Assembly: GCA_034680345.1 (NCBI GenBank)
Contig: JAXISZ010000015.1
Span: forward strand, 1 to 35,843
Origin: SXZD01 sp034680345
GTDB taxonomy: Bacteria; Pseudomonadota; Gammaproteobacteria; Burkholderiales; Burkholderiaceae_B
DNA: 35,843 nucleotides
Reading direction: 5' to 3'
Positions within the stretch are counted from its first letter, which is position 1; each line of letters begins with the position of its first letter. Shown here in pieces: positions 24,055 to 33,124 of this stretch. The notes beneath the pieces were generated by a model that made no database searches, was not told where the DNA came from, and saw nothing but the letters and a program-made list of their open reading frames with translations. The position numbers and the translations under genes were made by a program.

Positions 24055-25769
24055 AAACACTGTTAATGTTTTTTTTTAATAAAATTAAATCATTGAGTGT
24101 TTTTAAAGATCAAGAAAAGTCTTTTTCTCTATTTCCCCATTTGTTGCATGACAACCCTAGGCTACCTATTTTGCAAGATGTTTTATTACTTGAAAAGTCG
24201 TTTAAAAAGTGGCAAAAAAAAGACTGGGTTGGTTTGCTTGAATTACAAGACATTCAAATACAGTTTCATGGGCAGCGCGATAAGCTCGCATTGCTATTGG
24301 CGTGTGGATATTCTCAACAAGGGCAGATGATAAAAGCCAGAGACTGGATTATAAAAGCGAAAAATTGGGGATGCTCTGATATTTTGTTAGCACAGATGTT
24401 AGTGGCAGGTTTGCAAGAAACTTATGATTATGCGCAAAATTTATCTAAGCAAACAGAGGTAACTTATTTAGAAACAAAAAAGCAACCATTTGAAGTTGAG
24501 AAATTGGCTGTAATAAATTTGGGTTTGGCTTGGTCGGGTAATACAGTCAACACTGTTATCTTTAGACATCATGCAGTTTTAACTTACCAGAGTATACAGG
24601 TTACAGCTTTTTATATTGATGCTAGTAGCATTTGTATTGTCTCCAGAAACTTGTTGAGTGGTGAGGTGAAAACTCATCATTTGCATGGTGATTATCACAT
24701 TGAAGACGCTCATAATGCCATTAGCTTAGGGGTAGATCGCGAGGGTTTTTGGCACCTTTGTTATGTTCAACATGCTGGGCAACTGCATTATAGAAGAACC
24801 TTAAGCAGGATGGATTTTTTTTCATGGACAGATGAGTTAAAAATGACAGGCTCAGCAGAGCAGCGTGTTACATATCCTTGTTTTATTTTGCCGCGTGGTG
24901 AATTTCCATTGACTTTATTGTATCGAGATGGTGGGCATGATCGTGGTCGGGCTCGTCTTAAATCTTACTGTGAAAAAACAGCCTCTTGGCGCGACTATTC
25001 AGAGCCAGTTTTTAGCGGTTATGAATTATCACCATGGACGGCTAATGCTTATTGGAATCACCCAGCTGTTGGTGTTGATGGTTCATTACATCTTTCATTT
25101 GTATGGCGCATACAAGGTTTTGAATCTTTGCAACGGGTTAATAATGTCAACATTTGTTATGCACTATCAATGGACAATGGCGTAACATGGAAGAGTTCAA
25201 AAAATCAGACCTATCAGTTGCCAATTACTCCTGTAAATGCTGAGGTGATTTGCCCTATTCCATCGGGTAGCAATTTGATGAATCAGTGCGGTTCTGCCTT
25301 AGATATGAAATTGCGTCCGCATATTGTGTTCTATGCTAATGACGAAATGGGTGTGCCTCAATATCAGCATGTGTGGTTTGATGGTTACAACTGGCATAAA
25401 CAGAGTATATCTCAAAGAAAAACTAGATTTGATTTAATCGGTAAAGGAACTTTGCGTTTACCGATGAGTCGGCCCGAAATTTTAGTTGATTTCGATAATC
25501 ATGTTTATGTTATATATCGTGCAGACTTTAGTAGTGATCAATTGCATGTTTTGAAACTAAGTAGCCCTTTTTATCATTTTGATCCAACACAGATTCAAGT
25601 TTTAGTGCCAGAAAATTTAGGCTACTACGAGCCCATTATTGATAGGCAGCGCTGGTGCCTAGAAAATGTTTTAACGTTGTATCTTCAAAAGGCGCAACAG
25701 CCAGACCAAGAGGGAAATCCTAATTTATGTCAAGACAATGCTTGTTTGATTGATTTTTTATTTAAGTAA
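24051..25769 (+). CDS. BNR_4-family beta-propeller (polysaccharide-lyase-like) with helical N-terminus
   Basis: Residues 40-140 are helical and TPR-like. From about 150 to the end the sequence matches the BNR repeat family PF15892, which includes ulvan and rhamnogalacturonan-type lyases (PL24/PL25 group). Signs are WSGNTVNTVIF, DAHNAISLGVDREGFWHL (219-236), HYRRTLS, VTYPCFILP (273-281), YRDGG (291-295) and the later WNHPAVGVDGSLHLSFVWR. These enzymes cleave uronate-containing polysaccharides and are normally exported, but no convincing signal peptide is visible (MKTLLMFFFNKIKSLSVF lacks a cleavage site). It could bind, trim or sense the glycan made by this locus. GTG start at 24051, overlapping the preceding gene. 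Confidence 0.7.
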   Translation: MKTLLMFFFNKIKSLSVFKDQEKSFSLFPHLLHDNPRLPILQDVLLLEKSFKKWQKKDWVGLLELQDIQIQFHGQRDKLALLLACGYSQQGQMIKARDWIIKAKNWGCSDILLAQMLVAGLQETYDYAQNLSKQTEVTYLETKKQPFEVEKLAVINLGLAWSGNTVNTVIFRHHAVLTYQSIQVTAFYIDASSICIVSRNLLSGEVKTHHLHGDYHIEDAHNAISLGVDREGFWHLCYVQHAGQLHYRRTLSRMDFFSWTDELKMTGSAEQRVTYPCFILPRGEFPLTLLYRDGGHDRGRARLKSYCEKTASWRDYSEPVFSGYELSPWTANAYWNHPAVGVDGSLHLSFVWRIQGFESLQRVNNVNICYALSMDNGVTWKSSKNQTYQLPITPVNAEVICPIPSGSNLMNQCGSALDMKLRPHIVFYANDEMGVPQYQHVWFDGYNWHKQSISQRKTRFDLIGKGTLRLPMSRPEILVDFDNHVYVIYRADFSSDQLHVLKLSSPFYHFDPTQIQVLVPENLGYYEPIIDRQRWCLENVLTLYLQKAQQPDQEGNPNLCQDNACLIDFLFK

Positions 25770-25837
25770 TTTTTATCATGGTTACTTATTTAGTGTGGTT
25801 TTTGAGGATTAAGCTTTAGAGTGAAGGGTGCTTTTTT

Positions 25838-28606
25838 ATGCAGCAGTTTCAAACGCCATTGATGCTTGGTAATCAAGCATTTCGTGAAGGTAATTATCAA
25901 GGGGCGGCAAAATGGTATACACAAGCATTGAGTCAAGCCCCTGAATTAAAAGAACTGATTGAATTTAATTTGCAATTACTGGCTCAGCGTACTGGTGATT
26001 TGCAAGAGTATGCAAGTATAAATCAGTTGACCAGATCTGATCCTAAAATTTTAGAACAAAAAACAACGGAAGAAAAAAAATTACCCATCACCGTTTTGAT
26101 TGTTACCTGGGATGTTGGCCATAACCCATTGGGTCGTTCTTATATGTTGGCTGAAGTGGTACAGCGTGTGGCGCGAAACTGTGTATTGGTTGGGTTTCAA
26201 TTTCCAAGGTATGGTGAAGAAATATGGCAGCCTGTTCGCAATGGGTCTATGCCGGTGGTTGCATTGCCAGGAAATACATTGCCAGATTTTCATCGTGGTT
26301 TAGCGTGTTTGTCACAGCGAATAGCACCTGATATTGTGATTGCTTGTAAGCCTCGGTTACCGTCAGTTGAATTGGGGTTAATGATTCGTGAACGTTGGGG
26401 TTGTCCGTTGATTATCGATGTTGACGACCATGAGTTGGCATTTTTTTCTGATTCTCAACAAATTACATTAAATCAGTTAAGTACAATGCCTTATGCGTCG
26501 GCAAAAGATCAAGTTCAACCTTATGGCGAACTTTGGACACGTTTAACGCAGAGTTTGATTTCTCATGCAGATGCATTGTTGGTTTCTAATATTGCATTAC
26601 AAAATACCTTTGGTGGTGAGTTGTTGCCGCACGTTCGCAATGAGACGCAATTCAATCCTAACTTATATGCAAAAGATGCCATGCGAAAAAAATATGGCAT
26701 ACCTTTACAAGACAAAGTGGTTTTATTTTTTGGTACGCCTCGACTACATAAAGGCTTAGATAAGCTGGCGCAGGCTGTAGCACAGTTGCATGACCGCAAT
26801 TTTAGTTTGTTGGTGGTAGGTGATTCACCGGATCGTGGCGTAACCAAACAATTGCAGGCATTATCTGGTGGGCGTTTAATTATGTTGCCCAATCAGCCTT
26901 TTGAGTATATACCAGAAATTGTAGTAATGGCCGATGTGGTTTGTTTGCCGCAAGATAATCAGAGTGCTATTTCAGCGTATCAGTTGCCGGCTAAGGCAAT
27001 TGACGCTGTGGCGATGGGCGTTCCTTTGTTGGTGAGCCAGACACTACCATTACAGCAGTTGGTTAATCATGGTGTCGCACAATTCGTAGATGTACAGCAA
27101 TTGCCCCAGGCTTTGGTTTCTGCTGTTCTTGAATCAGAACAAAATAAACATAATAATACCGCCGATGCAAAGCGGTCAGTGTTTTTAAAGCATTACAGCT
27201 ACGCATTTGCTGTTGAAAAATTGCGTCGAATTTTTAGCACCTGTTTAAAAAATAAATCTCGGTCTAGGCAGCCTATTGTTGAGCATTTAATTAAGAGCAG
27301 TTGCCATGTTTTAGGTGTTACAGAGTTAACTGCATGGCCTCAGTTTGAAATGATTCAAGAAACTCGGGCGACAGTTTCCGAGGCGGCTACAGCTGCTAAA
27401 GACATTGTGATTTTTTGGAAGCAAAATGACACGGGTTTGTACGGCCGTCGTCATGATATGGTAATTAAGTATTTAGCTAGTCGCTCAGATGTGCGAAAGG
27501 TGATTGTATTTGATGCGCCGTTATCGCAATTGGATTTACATAAGTTATGGTCTCAAAGTTCTGCAACAAGTCAATCGCGTTGGGTTTGCATTGGAACATA
27601 CCAAAAAATGTTGGGCGTGTATGACTCGCATAAAATTTCATACAATGTATTTGTTATGCCGCCAAATGTTTATAGTTTAGATGAAAAAAATTGTAGCAAA
27701 CCTTATTTGAATGAAGGGTACATTCCGTTTATTCAGAACGTATTAAAAAGAGAAGGTGTGGTTGCAGCGCAGGCGGTGTTTTGGTTTTATCCTAAATGTT
27801 TTCCAGCTTTAGGCATAATACAAGCTTTTAAGCCCCATCAGGTGGTGGTGGACGTGGTGGATGATCATCGGGCATGGCCCAATATTTCCGAAGCTGAAAA
27901 GAAACGATTAACTGAACACTATCAAACTTTATTGGCGCATGCCAATTGCGTTATGACCAATTGTACTTCTGTACAAACGTCTATGCAGGGGTTTTTTCCA
28001 GATACGCTACTGGTACCAAATGGTTGTGATTTAACGCCACCAGCAACTGTTTCTAAGCAATCTGTACAGTTTGAAAAATATCAGTCTTGGCCAGGAAAAA
28101 TTATTGGTTATGTGGGTAATTTAGAATCTAAAATTGATATTCCTTTGCTTGAACTGATTGCTGAAAGTTTTGCAGACACGCTATTGGTTTTGGTGGGTTC
28201 AACGCATACCAACCCAAATATTTTAAAATTACAAAAATATCACAATGTGTTGATGCCTGGAGTTGTGCCCTATCAAGAGGTGGGGGCCTGGATTGAGAAA
28301 TTCACTGTGGGTATTGTTCCTCATTTAGATACGGCCTTAACGCGAAACATGAACCCCTTGAAAATTTTTTCATACCTTACCTTTGGGGTTCCGGTTGTTA
28401 GTACTGAAATTGCTAACGTGGATTTGGCCGGTGGCTTAGTTTATGGGGCCACTTCCCACCAATCGTTTATTGAGTTGCTGCGGCATTGTTTGCATAAGCC
28501 TCGCCCTGCAGTTCATCTTGTAGAAAATTATTTGCAAAGCAATAGTTGGGAGGCGCGGTTAAAGGCGCCGGTGGACACTATTTTACATAATTTTAAGCCA
28601 CGGTAG
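25838..28606 (+). CDS. TPR protein with two GT-B (GT4-like) glycosyltransferase modules
   Basis: At 922 aa this is a three-part protein. Residues 1-75 hold a TPR (GNQAFREGNYQGAAKWYTQA). Residues about 82-470 are one GT-B module (DVGHNPLGRSYMLAEVVQRV, ADALLVSNIAL, VVLFFGTPRLHKGLDKLAQA, GDSPDRG, then YQLPAKAIDAVAMGVPLL). Residues about 520-915 are a second (HANCVMTNCTSVQTSM, VPNGCD, IIGYVGNLESKIDIPLL, then NPLKIFSYLTFGVPVVST). Both second halves keep the Pro/Lys and small-residue loop that binds nucleotide-sugar in GT4 enzymes. No membrane segment is present. It probably builds the glycan used by this locus, adding two sugars in turn. An AGGG-type ribosome site precedes the ATG. It is the last gene of the rightward run and converges on ychF. 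Confidence 0.85.
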   Translation: MQQFQTPLMLGNQAFREGNYQGAAKWYTQALSQAPELKELIEFNLQLLAQRTGDLQEYASINQLTRSDPKILEQKTTEEKKLPITVLIVTWDVGHNPLGRSYMLAEVVQRVARNCVLVGFQFPRYGEEIWQPVRNGSMPVVALPGNTLPDFHRGLACLSQRIAPDIVIACKPRLPSVELGLMIRERWGCPLIIDVDDHELAFFSDSQQITLNQLSTMPYASAKDQVQPYGELWTRLTQSLISHADALLVSNIALQNTFGGELLPHVRNETQFNPNLYAKDAMRKKYGIPLQDKVVLFFGTPRLHKGLDKLAQAVAQLHDRNFSLLVVGDSPDRGVTKQLQALSGGRLIMLPNQPFEYIPEIVVMADVVCLPQDNQSAISAYQLPAKAIDAVAMGVPLLVSQTLPLQQLVNHGVAQFVDVQQLPQALVSAVLESEQNKHNNTADAKRSVFLKHYSYAFAVEKLRRIFSTCLKNKSRSRQPIVEHLIKSSCHVLGVTELTAWPQFEMIQETRATVSEAATAAKDIVIFWKQNDTGLYGRRHDMVIKYLASRSDVRKVIVFDAPLSQLDLHKLWSQSSATSQSRWVCIGTYQKMLGVYDSHKISYNVFVMPPNVYSLDEKNCSKPYLNEGYIPFIQNVLKREGVVAAQAVFWFYPKCFPALGIIQAFKPHQVVVDVVDDHRAWPNISEAEKKRLTEHYQTLLAHANCVMTNCTSVQTSMQGFFPDTLLVPNGCDLTPPATVSKQSVQFEKYQSWPGKIIGYVGNLESKIDIPLLELIAESFADTLLVLVGSTHTNPNILKLQKYHNVLMPGVVPYQEVGAWIEKFTVGIVPHLDTALTRNMNPLKIFSYLTFGVPVVSTEIANVDLAGGLVYGATSHQSFIELLRHCLHKPRPAVHLVENYLQSNSWEARLKAPVDTILHNFKPR

Positions 28607-28671
28607 AGTTTTTAAAAAAAGTTAAACCATGGCATTGATTTTGGGGTGAATTTGCTTTGAGCGATAAATTG

Positions 28672-29766
28672 CTAAACATTAAACAAAAAGTTTAAGACAT
28701 CGCCGTCTTTTATCACATAGTCTTTGCCTTCGGCTCGCATTTTTCCTGCCTCTTTTGCGCCGCTTTCGCCTTTTTGGGTAATAAAGTCTTCAAAGGCAAT
28801 GGTTTGAGCACGAATGAAACCGCGCTCAAAGTCGGTGTGAATGACGCCCGCTGCTTGTGGGGCAGTTGCGCCAATACGCACTGTCCATGCTCGAACTTCC
28901 TTGACGCCAGCAGTGAAATAAGTTTGTAAGCCAAGCAGTTTGAAGCCTGCGCGAATTAAACGGTTTAAGCCAGGTTCTTGCATCCCCATGTCAGATAAAA
29001 AAGCATGCTTATCTGTTTCATCCATGTCGGCAATCTCAGCTTCAATGGACGCACAAATGCTGACGACTGGTGCATTTTGGGCTTGAGCGTAAGCACTTAA
29101 GCGTTCTAAATATGGGTTGTTTTCAAAGCCATCTTCAGCCACATTGGCAACATACATTGCCGGCTTGGCTGTTATTAAGCACAGTGGTTTCAGTAAGAGA
29201 AGGTCTTCGGTTTCAAGTTGTAATGCACGTACTGGTTTGGCCTCATTCAGTTGTGCAATGACACGTTCTAATAACTCAACCAAGCGCTTGGCTTCCTTGT
29301 CTGCGCCAGATTTTGCAAGTTTACTGGAGCGTAGGAGAGCTTTTTCAGCGGTTTGTAAATCTGCAAGGGCCAGTTCAGTTTCGATGGTTTCAATATCTGA
29401 AATTGGGTCAACTTTGCCATTGACGTGAATGATATTACCATCATCAAAACAACGCACGACATTTACAATCGCCTCTGTTTCTCTGATGTGTGCTAAAAAT
29501 TGATTGCCAAGTCCTTCACCTTTTGAGGCGCCAGCCACTAATCCCGCAATATCTACAAACTCAACAGTGGCTGGTACTATGCGTTCTGGTTTTACAATAT
29601 CAGCCAATTCTTGCAGCCGTGGGTCTGGTACTTCAACTATACCCACATTGGGTTCAATTGTACAAAATGGATAGTTTTCGGCGGCAATACCCGCTTTGGT
29701 TAGTGCGTTAAAAAGGGTTGATTTACCAACATTGGGCAGGCCAACGATGCCACATTTTAGAGTCAT
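28672..29766 (-). CDS. ychF: Redox-responsive ATPase YchF (Obg-family GTPase-like)
   Basis: YchF is a universally conserved ribosome-associated P-loop protein that prefers ATP. The 364-aa frame shows the G1 motif GLPNVGKSTLFNALTK, NYPFCTIEPNVG, the G3 segment FVDIAGLVAGASKGEGLGNQ (20 residues), and the C-terminal TGS-like domain ending in IKDGDVLNFLFNV. The ATG at 29766 is chosen because a GGAACG ribosome site precedes it and the protein then begins MTLKCGIVGLPN as in orthologues; 14 further upstream codons are unlikely to be used. Confidence 0.96.
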   Translation of the reverse strand: MTLKCGIVGLPNVGKSTLFNALTKAGIAAENYPFCTIEPNVGIVEVPDPRLQELADIVKPERIVPATVEFVDIAGLVAGASKGEGLGNQFLAHIRETEAIVNVVRCFDDGNIIHVNGKVDPISDIETIETELALADLQTAEKALLRSSKLAKSGADKEAKRLVELLERVIAQLNEAKPVRALQLETEDLLLLKPLCLITAKPAMYVANVAEDGFENNPYLERLSAYAQAQNAPVVSICASIEAEIADMDETDKHAFLSDMGMQEPGLNRLIRAGFKLLGLQTYFTAGVKEVRAWTVRIGATAPQAAGVIHTDFERGFIRAQTIAFEDFITQKGESGAKEAGKMRAEGKDYVIKDGDVLNFLFNV

Positions 29767-29826
29767 AAACGTTCCTTTATTTTGTGGGTGGATTATGACG
29801 TGTGGCAATCACTTCACAATCCTACT

Positions 29827-32136
29827 TTAAACAGTTGCAGCATCATACTCTAAACCTCGAAGTTCTTGGGCTGCGGTCACCATTGCTTGCAATGCTGGAA
29901 TTACTTCATCCCATTGGCGTGTTTTAAGTCCGCAATCAGGGTTCACCCATAAACGGTTGGCTGGAATACGTCGTGCGGCTTTAATCATCAGCTCAACCAT
30001 TCTACATTTAGCAGGTATATTGGGAGAATGAATATCATAAATACCAGGCCCAATTTCATTTGGATAGTTAAAATGGTCAAAAGCCTCCAGTAATTCCATA
30101 TCCGAGCGTGATGTTTCAATGGTGATAACATCAGCGTCTAGTTCTGCAATAGCAGGCATAATGTCGTTAAATTCTGAATAACACATGTGCGTGTGAATTT
30201 GTGTGGCATCTTGTACGCCATTTGCGCTTAGTCTAAAGGCTTCAACAGCCCATTGAAGATAGGCGGATTGCTGAGATTGCCTTAGTGGCAAGCCTTCTCG
30301 TAAAGCTGGTTCGTCAATTTGAATAATTTGGATACCTGCTTTTTCTAGGTCTAATACTTCAGCTCGTATGGCTAGGGCTAGTTGTTTACAAGTCAGTGAT
30401 CGCGCTTGGTCATCGCGCACAAAAGACCAGTTCAGCATCGTTACTGGGCCAGTTAACATGCCTTTAACAGGTTTATTGGTTAAAGATTGTGCGTAACATG
30501 CCCAATCAACGGTCATGGCTTTAGGTCGATGAATATCACCAAACAGAATGGGGGGTTTGACGCATCGTGATCCATAAGACTGTACCCAGCCCAATTGGCT
30601 AAATGCATAGCCTTCCAGTTGTTCGCCAAAATATTCAACCATGTCATTTCGTTCTGCTTCCCCGTGAACCAATACGTCTAGATCAAGCTTTTTTTGGGCG
30701 TCAATGCAGCGCTTGATTTCAGATTGCATGGCAGCGGTGTAAGCGTTGTGCTTCAGTTGGCCTGATTTCCAAAGCTGCCTAGTTTTGCGAATTTCTGGTG
30801 TTTGTGGGAAAGAACCAATCGTTGTAGTCGGAAATAAAGGCAAATTAAGCTGTTTCTGTTGTACTTTATTGCGTTGAGCGTAATTACTTTGGCGTTGTCC
30901 CATTGTGGTACAAAGGGTATTGATTGCAGACTGCGTTTCATGGCGTGTGACGCGTCTGGACTCTCGTCGAGATACAATTGCTAGACGATTTTTTTCTAAA
31001 GCATCGGCAGCAGTTTCGCTGCCATAGTTTAGCGCTGTACCTAGTATATGAAGTTCGTTAAGTTTTTGGGTTGCAAACGCCAGCCAATGCTGAATTTCTG
31101 AATCCAAATTGGTTTCTAGTGATAAATCAACGGGCACATGAATAAGAGAGCAATTAGGCGCTAACCACAGCCGATTTCCTAAGCGTTTCGCAATCGGTTT
31201 TAGCCAGTTTAAGGTGGCATTGAGGTCTGTAGCCCAAATATTGCGGCCGTTGATCACTCCAAGGGAAAGTATTTTAAATTCTGGCATTAAGCCAATTAGA
31301 GATAAAATTTCGTCGCGTCCAGCAATACCGTCAACGTGTAGCCCTGCTACGGGTAAATTGGCTGCAAGCCAGGCATTTTCTTGTAAAGCGCCAAAGTACG
31401 TGGTTAATAAAATTTTGATTGGGCAGGCTTTAAAGTTATGGTACGTTTGCTCAAGTGCGTGGCGCCATGGGTTGTTAATATCGGTAACTAAAATAGGTTC
31501 ATCAATTTGCACCCACTGAGCACCAGCTTTTGCCAATTCGTGTAGAAGTGCTGCATACACTTCGATTAAACGGGGCAACAGTTGTAATTTGTCTGAGCCA
31601 TCTTTACTTTTTCCAAGATAAAGGTAGCTAACAGGGCCTATGATAACAGGCTTGCCTCGGATCCCTAGTTTTTTTGATTCCTCTAGTTCAGTTAGTAGGC
31701 GAGATGCATCCAATTCAAATGATGTATCCGCTTTAAACTCTGGGACAATGTAATGGTAGTTTGTGTCAAACCATTTAGTCATTTCTCCGGCGGCCACACC
31801 TTCTACACAGCGTGCTTGTTGCTCTGCATCAAGCGCAGATCGTCCTCTGGCAATTCGAAAATACTGGTCTAGCGCGTCACCATTAAAATCGCGAAAGCGG
31901 TTAGGGATATGACCTAAAGTAAGGCTCATATCTAAAACTTGATCGTAAAAAGAAAAGTCACCAACAGGCAGCCAGTCTAGTTGGTTTTGTTGCTGCCAGT
32001 GCTGATGTCTTAAGCGTTGTCCAAGTAATTTAAGTTCATCGCGTGTTGATTGGCCTTTCCAATAAGATTCGAGGCCAAATTTTAATTCACGTTGAGCGCC
32101 AATACGGGGAAATCCAAGATTGTGAAGGGTAACCAT
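29827..32136 (-). CDS. metE: Cobalamin-independent methionine synthase
   Basis: MetE transfers the methyl group of 5-methyltetrahydropteroyl-triglutamate to homocysteine. The 769-aa length, the N-terminal LGFPRIGAQRELKFGLESYW, TTIGSFPQTPEIRKTR, the DVLVHGEAERNDMVEYFGEQ segment and the zinc ligands (His and Cys in THMCYSEF, Cys in NPDCGLKTR) all fit. It is transcribed away from metR across a 106-nt gap containing a palindromic operator, the classical arrangement for MetR-activated metE. The ribosome site is weak. Confidence 0.97.
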   Translation of the reverse strand: MVTLHNLGFPRIGAQRELKFGLESYWKGQSTRDELKLLGQRLRHQHWQQQNQLDWLPVGDFSFYDQVLDMSLTLGHIPNRFRDFNGDALDQYFRIARGRSALDAEQQARCVEGVAAGEMTKWFDTNYHYIVPEFKADTSFELDASRLLTELEESKKLGIRGKPVIIGPVSYLYLGKSKDGSDKLQLLPRLIEVYAALLHELAKAGAQWVQIDEPILVTDINNPWRHALEQTYHNFKACPIKILLTTYFGALQENAWLAANLPVAGLHVDGIAGRDEILSLIGLMPEFKILSLGVINGRNIWATDLNATLNWLKPIAKRLGNRLWLAPNCSLIHVPVDLSLETNLDSEIQHWLAFATQKLNELHILGTALNYGSETAADALEKNRLAIVSRRESRRVTRHETQSAINTLCTTMGQRQSNYAQRNKVQQKQLNLPLFPTTTIGSFPQTPEIRKTRQLWKSGQLKHNAYTAAMQSEIKRCIDAQKKLDLDVLVHGEAERNDMVEYFGEQLEGYAFSQLGWVQSYGSRCVKPPILFGDIHRPKAMTVDWACYAQSLTNKPVKGMLTGPVTMLNWSFVRDDQARSLTCKQLALAIRAEVLDLEKAGIQIIQIDEPALREGLPLRQSQQSAYLQWAVEAFRLSANGVQDATQIHTHMCYSEFNDIMPAIAELDADVITIETSRSDMELLEAFDHFNYPNEIGPGIYDIHSPNIPAKCRMVELMIKAARRIPANRLWVNPDCGLKTRQWDEVIPALQAMVTAAQELRGLEYDAATV

Positions 32137-32188
32137 GAGAAAATTTCAAAATAATAGAAGAAGCAAGCATGGTAAAAACTTTAAATAG

Positions 32189-32232
32189 TGAAGTAAAATG
32201 ATTAATTTTTAATAATCAATTAATTTTATTCA
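32189..32232. promoter_or_regulatory. Probable MetR operator between metE and metR
   Basis: An imperfect palindrome, TGAAGTAAAAT at 32189 facing ATTTTATTCA ending at 32232, contains an inner inverted repeat TGATTA (32199-32204) / TAATCA (32213-32218). LysR-type regulators bind such interrupted palindromes, and MetR sites carry TGAA/TTCA half-sites. The position between the divergent genes supports this call; the exact half-sites used are not certain. Confidence 0.5.
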
Positions 32233-32242
32233 TTGGTTTGAT

Positions 32243-33124
32243 ATGATCGAAAGAATTCACCTGGTTATTATTCGTGAGCTTGATCGTCAGGGTTCGCTCA
32301 ATGCGGCGGCAAATGTCTTGTGTCTTACTCAGTCGGCTTTAAGTCATGCTATTCAGAAATTAGAAGATATTTTAGGGCTTGAAATTTGGGTTAAAGACGG
32401 GCGTAAGTTGCGTTTAACGCAGGCAGGCTTAAGCCTACTTAAATTGTCCCAGCGTGTATTGCCGCAGCTAGAACAAGCTGATGAATGTTTAAGGCAGTTT
32501 GCTAAAGGGCAGCGGGGTGCATTGCGTATAGGGATGGAGTGTCATCCTTGTTACCAATGGTTGTTAACAGTGGTTTCACCTTACTTTGAGCAATGGCCAG
32601 ATGTTGATGTGGATGTCAAACAAAAATTTCAGTTTGGTGGTGTAGCGGCATTATTTTCCCATGAAATAGATATATTGGTTACCCCAGACCCATTACATAA
32701 AATTGGTTTAATTTTTGAGCCGGTTTTTGACTACGAGCAAGTTTTGGTGGTTGGGCGTAGACATATTTGGGCGAATAATTCTTTTGTGTTGCCTGAGCAA
32801 TTGGCTTCAGAGGTTTTGATTACCTATCCGGTGGAAACTGATCGCCTTGATATTTTCAGTCGGTTTCTAGGGCCCGCGGGAATCCAGCCAAAAAGTCATA
32901 AATTCATAGAAACAACAGATATTATGTTGCAAATGGTTGCTAGCGGCAGAGGTGTAGCAGCATTGCCACGCTGGTTGGTGCAGCAGTATGCGCAGCACCT
33001 TGATGTGTCAGCAGTCTCCCTTGGCCCTAAAGGATTACAGAAGCAAATTTTTTTGGGTATGCGTGAGCAAGACAAAAATATCTTGTATTTAAAGGCATTT
33101 TTAACACTGGCAAAAATAAGTTAA
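32243..33124 (+). CDS. metR: LysR-type regulator MetR
   Basis: This transcriptional regulator of methionine genes responds to homocysteine. The 293-aa protein begins IERIHLVIIRELDRQGSLNA with the N-terminal winged HTH (AANVLCLTQSALSHAIQKLE), as in known MetR proteins. The C-terminal effector domain follows, including DILVTPDPLHK and TTDIMLQMVASGRGVAALPRW-type segments (given in two parts: TTDIMLQMVASG, RGVAALPRW). It is divergent from metE, the usual target. Its stop codon directly abuts the end of the convergent membrane-protein pseudogene. Confidence 0.95.
   Translation: MIERIHLVIIRELDRQGSLNAAANVLCLTQSALSHAIQKLEDILGLEIWVKDGRKLRLTQAGLSLLKLSQRVLPQLEQADECLRQFAKGQRGALRIGMECHPCYQWLLTVVSPYFEQWPDVDVDVKQKFQFGGVAALFSHEIDILVTPDPLHKIGLIFEPVFDYEQVLVVGRRHIWANNSFVLPEQLASEVLITYPVETDRLDIFSRFLGPAGIQPKSHKFIETTDIMLQMVASGRGVAALPRWLVQQYAQHLDVSAVSLGPKGLQKQIFLGMREQDKNILYLKAFLTLAKIS

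Noticed and set aside
29767..29826. Shared terminator or riboswitch between metE and ychF
   Set aside because: The gap is 60 nt and shows no stable hairpin or known riboswitch core.
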